A DNA stretch of 10,183 bases. Origin: Neptunomonas sp. GTDB lineage: Bacteria; Pseudomonadota; Gammaproteobacteria; Pseudomonadales; Balneatricaceae. The notes beneath the pieces were generated by a model. That model saw only the letters and a list, made by a program, of their open reading frames with translations. It was not told where the DNA came from and did no database searches. Shown piece after piece: positions 1 through 6,139 of this stretch. The translations under genes and the position numbers were made by a program. Every line of letters starts with the position of its first letter. Positions within the stretch are counted from its first letter, which is position 1. The stretch lies in contig SDWN01000669.1 of assembly GCA_004195305.1 (NCBI GenBank), forward strand, positions 1 through 10,183. Direction: 5' to 3'.

Positions 1-20
1 TGTCAGAATAAAACCGACTC

Positions 21-85
21 ACAGGGATAATGTGGGAAGTGTCTTAAATACAGAAGCAATTTCAGCCAGACCTACAGGGATAATG
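21..85. repeat. 12-bp direct repeat pair, 53 bp apart
   Basis: The 12-mer ACAGGGATAATG occurs at 21-32 and again, identically, at 74-85. The start-to-start distance of 53 bp is close to five helical turns, so both copies would face the same side of the DNA. The flanks are only partly similar. They could be protein-binding sites near the end of the IS relic that follows, or chance. No gene is seen in 1-168. Confidence 0.45.
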
Positions 86-168
86 AAAGAATAGATCGGA
101 TGCATCGTGGCTGAGCTTTGTGGGTAATCAGGTATAGGCTTGACCGATCGTAGCGAGGGGAAGACCGA

Positions 169-558
169 TTAGAGACAGTTTTCGAACTCTTTTGAGGCTA
201 ATAGTGGTTCTATTAAACGAAAAGAGGGTAAAAAATGGCCAAAGTCGGCTTTCCCGTACGACTGCATGGATGCAGGAGGTAGAGCAACGCAGGAGCGGTT
301 GCCGAGTAGATCAGCGTTAAGTCCGACAGACTGCTCGTGGAAACTGTTGGGACCGCGGATGTTCTCGTGATCTTGCGGTAGCTCGGTGGCCAGACTCAGC
401 TGCTCGGGGAGTTGGTCGCGGTTGCTGCGCAGGATTGATTTAATCTGCTTGAGCCTTATCAGCCCCTCCTTGTTGGCGATCCGACCGCTGAGGTTAAGAC
501 GGGCGGTGAGATATTTCCGGCTCAGATTCAAGAGCCCCAGACAGAGCCGGTAGGCCAT
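169..558 (-). pseudogene. istA: IS21-family transposase IstA, C-terminal remnant
   Basis: This 129-codon frame is a broken piece of the DDE transposase of an IS21-type insertion sequence. Its first 74 residues (about 337-558) resemble the last part of IstA: a helical stretch with CLGLLNLSRKY, then RLKQIKSILRSN, then DQLPEQL and the terminal signature HENIRGP. Intact IstA is several hundred residues long; here the HTH and DDE core are absent and an in-frame TAG lies two codons upstream of the ATG. After HENIRGPNSFH, where IstA proteins normally end, the frame continues for about 55 residues that I do not recognise, and no istB follows. The copy is therefore truncated at the start and rearranged at the end. 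The family call rests on recalled motifs, not on a search. Confidence 0.6.
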
Positions 559-589
559 GACCTAAATGGCCAATCCTGAGCGGCAGGAC

Positions 590-624
590 AGGCGATCTTA
601 TCGCCTCTGGAGTCAGTTTTTTTT
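590..624 (+). terminator. Hairpin followed at a distance by a T-run
   Basis: A perfect 7-bp inverted repeat AGGCGAT/ATCGCCT with a 3-nt loop (590-606) is followed 10 nt later by eight Ts (617-624). The gap between stem and T-run is too long for a canonical intrinsic terminator, so the call is weak. If real, it would insulate the operon from transcription entering from the left. Confidence 0.3.
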
Positions 625-906
625 ACAAAATGAATTACTAAAACCTGGGCCTGACAGGTAATCTATTGAATACAAAAAACAAACAAGTTATTGGCGTAAT
701 CACTGCATGACACTTTCTTTAATAGAAACTCGAATGCAGCGTCCCGAATGAAATACTTTATTTCTATTCATGACTCCATAAGGCGCAGAGGATTAAAAAG
801 ATGCTATCTATAATTGTCATCTATGTTTTTTCTGCATCGTTTCATTATTAACCGCATCAGACCTTGTGCATTCTTCGTCTTTACTAAGCAAGGAGGGGCG
901 CATTAA
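625..906 (+). promoter_or_regulatory. AT-rich leader upstream of the exported-protein operon
   Basis: This stretch of about 280 bp is visibly richer in A and T than the genes on either side and holds no credible long gene. It is the only sizeable non-coding DNA before the operon, so the operon promoter should be here. A perfect TATAAT is at 809-814, about 98 nt upstream of the first start codon, but no good TTGACA-like -35 hexamer is seen 16-18 bp before it. A weaker TTGAAT sits at 666-671 without a matching -10. Which one is used cannot be decided by eye. Confidence 0.4.
801..851 (+). CDS. Possible 16-codon hydrophobic leader peptide
   Basis: An ATG at 801 opens a 16-codon frame, MLSIIVIYVFSASFHY, ending at TAA 849-851. 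It is preceded by GAGG at 788-791 at a usable distance. The product would be mostly hydrophobic, resembling a tiny membrane peptide or an attenuator-type leader, and it ends about 55 nt before the first operon gene. It overlaps the TATAAT at 809-814, so both cannot be used as proposed on the same transcript. Short frames like this are common by chance. Confidence 0.15.
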   Translation: MLSIIVIYVFSASFHY

Positions 907-909
907 TTG
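890..909 (+). promoter_or_regulatory. Strong ribosome binding site that fixes a TTG start
   Basis: AAGGAGGGG at 890-898 is a near-perfect Shine-Dalgarno sequence, and TTG at 907-909 follows after 8 nt. An in-frame TAA (904-906) lies directly before the TTG, so no upstream in-frame start is possible. The next in-frame ATG would remove the whole signal peptide. The TTG start is therefore well supported. Confidence 0.8.
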
Positions 910-2082
910 AATTTCCGTACCATTCAAAACTGCGGGTTTGGCTTGCTGATTGTCGGTGTTTTGCAAGTAGACGCGGTAGCCAAAACAGCACAAGAGCAAG
1001 CGGCAAGCAATTCTGCTAATTGGTCGGGCAACACTCCACCTGAGGGGTGGGCGGAGAAAGCGTATTCTCCAAATAATATGACACCAGACTATGGCTCTGG
1101 ATTTAACCCGGATGGCTCTCCTGTTACCGAGCCAGCCGAGGGAGAAGAGGCGGCTCAACCCCCGTCACCGTATGATGCATTCAAAGACCCTTTCCACCCT
1201 TTAAAAAACCCCACCGCCCCTCCTAAAGAGTGGGTGGAACAGGAAGTTGATGTTGATGAGGACGGTGATGGTCAGCCCGATTTAGACGCCGATGGAAACA
1301 AAAAGAAAAAGACGGTTGGTGTTATTCCAAAAGATCAGAGCCCACCGGTACGACGGTCGCATGCAGATGTAGACTGGGGGGAGCGCTACTACGGATCGCA
1401 ATTTGATCAGTATCTTTTTATTACCAATAAATGTGGCTCTGAGCAGCCGGTGCAAATTACCGTTACGGGTATCAACACCTACGTCAACTTTCCTAAGACC
1501 GTTATGGTTAGCGCGGGTGAAACCAAGAAGGTAACAGGAAAGGTTAAATTGCCAGAAGAGCCTTCTCCTCCGATTAATATTGGGATGCCAGGTGCACCGG
1601 GCTGGGGTTGGGTTCAGTATGATCCGCCGCCTCCTGGCCAACCCTATCCGTTGCCAAAAATGCATCAACCCAATTTCGTTCAGGTCGAAGGTGAGATAGA
1701 AACCTGGCACCCTTGGGCGCCGGGCTCCTCGGGTGATGAAGGCGACTGCCTGCCAAAATTGACCACCTTCACGGTTACCGGCCATATCCACTTTCGTCCT
1801 CCACCTCCAGAGGGTGGAGGACCCAGTCAGCTCGCGACTCCTGATGTCTGTGAGGTTTATTGGCTACTAGGGGTTCCTCCGGCTCAGCTGGGTGATACTG
1901 ATTGCACTGAGAAGATGCGGGAACTTGCCTCACACTTCGTGGCAAAGATCCTCGTTCCCTATATTCAGAATGCTCCAGACGAATGGTTATGGCTGCCAGA
2001 TGCCGGACAAGTTCAACAGATGAGTATTTCTGAATTGCTGGCGTTGAAAGCTCGCGCAGATTCACTGATGGGGTGGCAATAA
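907..2082 (+). CDS. Exported acidic, proline-rich protein with Ca-binding-like loop (operon gene 1)
   Basis: I do not recognise the family of this 391-residue protein. Residues 1-25 look like a Sec signal peptide: R4, a hydrophobic stretch FGLLIVGVLQV, and a likely cut after AVA. Residues about 26-110 are low complexity, rich in Pro, Glu, Gly and Asn. Residues 115-131 are an Asp ladder, D117-x-D119-x-D121-G-x-x-D125, matching the DxDxDGxxD calcium loop seen in thrombospondin type-3 and dockerin-like repeats. Residues about 155-295 alternate beta-prone segments (QPVQITVTGI, TVMVSAGETKKVTGKV, TTFTVTGHIHF) and suggest an Ig-like beta-sandwich interrupted by a Pro/Gly/Trp-rich insertion. The four Cys of the mature protein, C176, C281, C315 and C333, could form two disulfides. 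The C-terminal 55 residues are helical. It uses a TTG start with a strong ribosome site. Gene 2 begins 3 nt after its stop, implying co-expression. Function is unknown; a structural or binding partner of gene 2 in the envelope is an inference. Confidence 0.85.
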   Translation: MNFRTIQNCGFGLLIVGVLQVDAVAKTAQEQAASNSANWSGNTPPEGWAEKAYSPNNMTPDYGSGFNPDGSPVTEPAEGEEAAQPPSPYDAFKDPFHPLKNPTAPPKEWVEQEVDVDEDGDGQPDLDADGNKKKKTVGVIPKDQSPPVRRSHADVDWGERYYGSQFDQYLFITNKCGSEQPVQITVTGINTYVNFPKTVMVSAGETKKVTGKVKLPEEPSPPINIGMPGAPGWGWVQYDPPPPGQPYPLPKMHQPNFVQVEGEIETWHPWAPGSSGDEGDCLPKLTTFTVTGHIHFRPPPPEGGGPSQLATPDVCEVYWLLGVPPAQLGDTDCTEKMRELASHFVAKILVPYIQNAPDEWLWLPDAGQVQQMSISELLALKARADSLMGWQ

Positions 2083-2085
2083 CCC

Positions 2086-5000
2086 ATGGATATGGCCTTA
2101 TGTCGTTATAAAGAAATACTGATGCTGTTAGCAGGGCTGCTGCTTGGACTTTGTGCGTCACTGGCGTCGGCCGAGGATGATTGGCAGCAAGCGGCTGCTC
2201 GAGCCGCTCAGACAACTAAAAGCTTTTATGAAACCAACGGCGCACGCGATACCCGTGTCATCCCCGAAGCTTATAAAGTCCCCGTCACGAACCCCCGTGC
2301 TCATATCGAGGAAGCTGATCGCAAAGTTGCTGCGCAACAAGCGGCAATGCGTGCCAAGGAGCGCGCAGCAGAGCGCGAAGTGATCAAAGGACTGAAAACG
2401 GCACGAACTGAAACCAGAACTCACTATGTTGCTGATCTTAAAGGGATCCAGACTAACCTGCAGGATTTACAATCCCGGTTGGCGACGGCGCAAAGCGATA
2501 AGAAAAAAGCAGAGGCTGACAAAGCCGCCTTAAAAAAAGACCAGAATATTGTTGAATCAGGAATTAAGACACTGGGTTCAGGCGTTGGGGTCGGTGAGCA
2601 AGCTCTCCTAGATGCCAGAATCAGGGATGCGGATAGTCGAATAAAAATCCTGACAGGGCAGGTGCGGCATGTTCAGGAAGCACTCAGCACCAAACAAGGC
2701 GAAGTGGTTCGTGTCGAAACGCGTTTTGAACTTGAAATCGCCAAAGCACAGTCAACCTCAAGGGCCGCAGAAGAGGCTAGACGGCTGGAAGAGGCGACCA
2801 GGCTCGCACGTGATTACATTACCCAAGGAGAACAGATAAAAGCGGCTGAAGAGCAGTTTGCCGCCACCATTCTAAACCTAGATACCCGTATCGCGACCGC
2901 CACGAGAAATGGTCTTGATGGCGTTGCGGCTCAACTAGAGAAAGATAAAAAGAAAACGATTGAGGTGCGAGCGGCAGTTAAGAAGAGTCAGGAGGGCGCG
3001 CAGGATGCCAGTCGTCGACTGTTGACCGATACCTACACAGAGAATCGCAGGGACGGAATAGGTCCTACCAGTACGGTTGGTCTGCGTAGTGATCTTCGTC
3101 GGGCAGCTCGGGAAGAAGGGAAGGACCCTAAAGCTGCAGAAGACCTTGTCGATCATGACGCTGTTAACAGGACCAAAACCAGCGCCAAAGTCATTGCCGA
3201 TGCGGCTCATAAGAGTACCGAACACACCAGTATCTTTAATGAGGTAACCAGTGAGTCCGTTCATGACTTCTTTCTTGATCTTAAAGAAGACAAACTGACC
3301 TGGTACGAATTTTCCCTGCGGGTGGGGTCTTATACCAAGGGGGCTGGAAGAGCGACCAAAGATGCTGTCGTTGACCTGTTGACCTTGGTTAAAGAGATTG
3401 GAGATACCGCCGGTGAAACCTTCGAATCGCAGCTGTTGGAACGGCTTGGAATCGATAGCCATGTGTTTGGCAGGGAAAACCTTGAACTGCTAGAAAAGCT
3501 GGCGACCCAAGGTGCAATTCTGCTCGACCCGGATAACCCGGAAGGCGACAAAATTGCCACTGATATTGTGCGTATGGTAGAGCAGCTTGAGCGCTTGGCT
3601 ACCCGGAAGATCGAGAAGACTGCCGGTAAAGGAGATGTCCACAAAGCGCTTGAAGGTGTGGGCTATATCGCTGCGACCGTCGTAGGTGCTGAATCAGCCG
3701 TCATTGACGGCGTGGTGATCACCGCAAAGATCGTGGGAAAAGGCACAAAACTTATTACCGGGGCAGGCAAGACTGATGATGTCGCTAGAGCGGCGGCTGC
3801 GGCGGAAGAGCTGTCTGATGCCGGTAAACTCGCACCGGATACAACGGCTGCAGGTCGGCGTCCGACTACCGGTGCTGCTCGAACCGCTCCAGGTGAATCA
3901 CCTAAGATAGAAGAAATTGCAATTATCATTGATCCCAATGCTGGCAAAATTGATCCTGCGACAGGAGACCCTTCTGACCTGTTGGTGGGGGGATCGGTCA
4001 AACTATCCAATGGCCAGACGGCTCAACTTGTACCCGATGCCAAGTTAGGAGAAGGCTCCTTCTCCACTGCTTTCACAGCCAAAACCGCGGACGGTAGGGT
4101 TATTACCGGCGCTGACGGCAAGCCATTGGTGATTAAGGTCACCAACAATAAGGCGGATGGACTCGATGGCGTCGGCTATAAAGGGCTGGAAGGTATCGAT
4201 GCGAATGTAATAGAGGTACCCAGGGTTCACTCCAGTGCTGGCCTGGGTGATGGTTTGGGTAAAGACTTCAGCGGTGGGTCTATTCATGTTGTCGATGAAG
4301 GCCCCGCTGATTTTAAAAAGGTGGCCACGGACGGCAGTAAGACGCCAGAAGGGTATACCAAGGTCAAACCCATGACGGGTGGACAGGCTATCGCCTTTGA
4401 TAAGGCGATGCGGGCGCTGAATGAAAAAGGCTGGGTATGGCTAGATAACAAATACGATAACTATTCCTTTCGCAAGGTGGGTGAACCTGACGAGTGGAAA
4501 CTGGTCATTATTGATCCGGGCGGCATTATTCCTATAAAAGGCTTGGATCCCAAAAAAGCCCGTGAGTTGCAGCAGTTTATTGATAACCCAACATGGGGAC
4601 GCGCCGGCAGCCAAATGAACCGTATGTCCAGGCAAGCCAGGATTGCCAGTAAATTTGATGAAGACATCGATTTTGATTTGATTTTCAAACTCACCGGCAA
4701 GCGATACGACACGCTGATGGGGGGATCTGACGCAAGTATCCCCTACAACGTTCAAAACGGCACCATCTTTAAAAAGACCAGTGATTTAGCCGCAGCCAGT
4801 ACACCGGAGGAGGTGGCTGCTGCGCGTAAGAAACTGAGAACAGCGCAACAGGCTGGCGAAGGCGCTGATAATGTCGCTGGCCCAGCAACGGCAGCAGGGG
4901 ATGCGTTGCCACCACCCAAGGTCGATGGGGAAGGACCACAGAGCAATCCTTCTGTCGCTCGTGAAGGTGATGCCAAACCGGTTAAGTCGGAAACGGGTGA

Positions 5001-5610
5001 TGGCGCTGTCACCACGGATGAGGATGGTTATATCTGGCCACAAAAAAGAACACCCTATCGAGACTTTAGCAATGACGAAGAAGGCGGTGGTGCAGGCAAC
5101 GGGATGGCTATTTCCATGGGTGGCGGCAGTTTTACGCCAGTTGTCCCTCCTATCTTCTTTGAATTCGGTCCGAGTGGTTCAATTTGGGATGAAGATTCTT
5201 GGATTCAACCCCCTACCGAAACAGGTTCCGCCTGGGATGGCAGCTCCAATAGCGGTGACGGAATACTGGTGGAGCTGATTCGAATCATCCGCATCGACGG
5301 TAACAACCCCTATAACCAGCAAGATCCGTTGGAATCGGGAAGCAATAAAGGCAGTAGTGGATCTGATAGCGATTCTGGGTCTGGGTCTGGTTTGGATATT
5401 CAAGTCGTGCAATTAGGTAGCGAAATCATTCCTATCAGCCAACTCTCTATTGCCAGCCCTGATGCTTGTTCTTCCTTGCATTACCACGCATCGTCGTCAG
5501 TACGTGCCTGCAGCGGGGTATTTGTATCCGACCCTGCTCCAAGGACGTGTGGTTATGGGGTCGTAGGGAGCGAGTTCGACTTCCCATTAGCTTCTTGTGC
5601 GAACCCTTAG
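2086..5610 (+). CDS. Exported coiled-coil protein with embedded protein-kinase-like domain (operon gene 2)
   Basis: This 1174-residue protein appears modular. Residues 1-29 form a signal peptide (hydrophobic LMLLAGLLLGLCASLA, probable cut ASA/ED). Residues about 75-313 are a long charged coiled coil rich in Ala, Lys, Glu and Arg. Residues about 360-520 are globular and helical. Residues 526-561 form a hydrophobic Gly/Ala/Val-rich segment followed by GKTDDVARAAAAAEE, a composition often seen ahead of toxin domains in polymorphic toxins. Residues about 630-890 show kinase-fold landmarks: G655-E-G657-S-F, K684 in LVIKVT, a possible helix-C Glu E702, D787-x4-N792 as catalytic Asp and metal-binding Asn, and D810-P-G812 in place of DFG. 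HRD is replaced by W-L-D, and the C-lobe is short. Residues about 890-1110 are a Gly/Ser/Asp-rich linker. The tail has C1128, C1142, C1155 and C1171, enough for two disulfides, plus H1132-Y-H1134. GGGGTGG at 2070-2076 supports the ATG at 2086; M3 at 2092 is an alternative. Gene and signal peptide are firm. The kinase fold is a motif-based inference, and its substrate is unknown. Confidence 0.9.
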   Translation: MDMALCRYKEILMLLAGLLLGLCASLASAEDDWQQAAARAAQTTKSFYETNGARDTRVIPEAYKVPVTNPRAHIEEADRKVAAQQAAMRAKERAAEREVIKGLKTARTETRTHYVADLKGIQTNLQDLQSRLATAQSDKKKAEADKAALKKDQNIVESGIKTLGSGVGVGEQALLDARIRDADSRIKILTGQVRHVQEALSTKQGEVVRVETRFELEIAKAQSTSRAAEEARRLEEATRLARDYITQGEQIKAAEEQFAATILNLDTRIATATRNGLDGVAAQLEKDKKKTIEVRAAVKKSQEGAQDASRRLLTDTYTENRRDGIGPTSTVGLRSDLRRAAREEGKDPKAAEDLVDHDAVNRTKTSAKVIADAAHKSTEHTSIFNEVTSESVHDFFLDLKEDKLTWYEFSLRVGSYTKGAGRATKDAVVDLLTLVKEIGDTAGETFESQLLERLGIDSHVFGRENLELLEKLATQGAILLDPDNPEGDKIATDIVRMVEQLERLATRKIEKTAGKGDVHKALEGVGYIAATVVGAESAVIDGVVITAKIVGKGTKLITGAGKTDDVARAAAAAEELSDAGKLAPDTTAAGRRPTTGAARTAPGESPKIEEIAIIIDPNAGKIDPATGDPSDLLVGGSVKLSNGQTAQLVPDAKLGEGSFSTAFTAKTADGRVITGADGKPLVIKVTNNKADGLDGVGYKGLEGIDANVIEVPRVHSSAGLGDGLGKDFSGGSIHVVDEGPADFKKVATDGSKTPEGYTKVKPMTGGQAIAFDKAMRALNEKGWVWLDNKYDNYSFRKVGEPDEWKLVIIDPGGIIPIKGLDPKKARELQQFIDNPTWGRAGSQMNRMSRQARIASKFDEDIDFDLIFKLTGKRYDTLMGGSDASIPYNVQNGTIFKKTSDLAAASTPEEVAAARKKLRTAQQAGEGADNVAGPATAAGDALPPPKVDGEGPQSNPSVAREGDAKPVKSETGDGAVTTDEDGYIWPQKRTPYRDFSNDEEGGGAGNGMAISMGGGSFTPVVPPIFFEFGPSGSIWDEDSWIQPPTETGSAWDGSSNSGDGILVELIRIIRIDGNNPYNQQDPLESGSNKGSSGSDSDSGSGSGLDIQVVQLGSEIIPISQLSIASPDACSSLHYHASSSVRACSGVFVSDPAPRTCGYGVVGSEFDFPLASCANP

Positions 5611-5623
5611 CGAAGGTATGCAG

Positions 5624-6139
5624 ATGATGAACATTCCTAACGCACGACGATATTTTCGGGTATTGCTTTTATCGATGCTAGGGATGTTTGCCCTCGCTTC
5701 CCAGGCGCACCAGTTTCGTCAGTTTGATCCCATTCCAACCCCGCAGCAGCAATCGAAGGTTTTGCCGCAGGGGGCCGTGGCCAGTGAAACACTTCGTCCG
5801 ATACCAAAGCAGCTGGTCGAGCCGCAATTACGTGCGTTGATTAAAAAATGGAACAGCCCGGCGATGAAGGAGACATTAGCCGCTGAATTTTACGACCGGT
5901 CTCGGTTGCTTGATGCCGTCGACGGTATCGTCCCACGCAGTGCCATCTTGCGCCTTCAGTCAATTCAAGGGATACAAACGCTACAGCAGTATTCAATTCC
6001 TGATGAAAATAAGCGAGTTAGCATCATATCAGCCACGGCCAGAACTCAGCTTGAATATAACGGTAGCAGTGGCTTTATACGCTTGCCGGGCACTAATGAA
6101 TTCATCCTTAAAGTAACTGAGTCCATGGGAAGTCCGTAA
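5624..6139 (+). CDS. Small exported protein of unknown function (operon gene 3)
   Basis: This encodes about 171 residues. The frame stays open up to a GTG at 5597, which would overlap the end of gene 2, but GAAGG at 5612-5616 is spaced best for the ATG at 5624 (or the adjacent ATG at 5627), and that start gives a clean signal peptide: NARRYFR, then a hydrophobic core VLLLSMLGMFALA, and a cut after SQA before HQ. The mature part is about 143 residues, with no cysteine and no membrane segment. It has a Gln/Pro-rich start, a helical middle (QLRALIKKWNSPAMKETLA, RSRLLDAVDG) and a beta-prone end (RVSIISATARTQLEY, SGFIRLPGTNEFILKV). The frame ends in TAATG, sharing one base with the start of gene 4, which suggests translational coupling. 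I do not recognise the family. A periplasmic adaptor or chaperone between gene 2 and the gene 4 barrel is plausible from position and size only. Confidence 0.85.
   Translation: MMNIPNARRYFRVLLLSMLGMFALASQAHQFRQFDPIPTPQQQSKVLPQGAVASETLRPIPKQLVEPQLRALIKKWNSPAMKETLAAEFYDRSRLLDAVDGIVPRSAILRLQSIQGIQTLQQYSIPDENKRVSIISATARTQLEYNGSSGFIRLPGTNEFILKVTESMGSP

Noticed and set aside
1282..1791. Minus-strand open frame of 169 codons inside gene 1
   Set aside because: It lies fully opposite a plus-strand gene with a good start, signal peptide and operon context, and its own translation has no recognisable domain.
2935..3462. Minus-strand open frame of 175 codons inside gene 2
   Set aside because: It is antisense to the coiled-coil protein, lacks a ribosome site, and its composition is that of a shadow frame.
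4871..5278. Plus-strand open frame of 135 codons in another phase within gene 2
   Set aside because: It overlaps the Gly/Ser/Asp-rich linker of gene 2; the alternate frame has an irregular Met/Arg/Gln-rich composition and no domain. A frameshift product was considered, but no slippery site or matching context is visible.
5597..5623. GTG start for gene 3 overlapping the end of gene 2
   Set aside because: The Shine-Dalgarno site GAAGG at 5612-5616 lies downstream of this GTG and suits the ATG at 5624, which also gives a more normal signal peptide.
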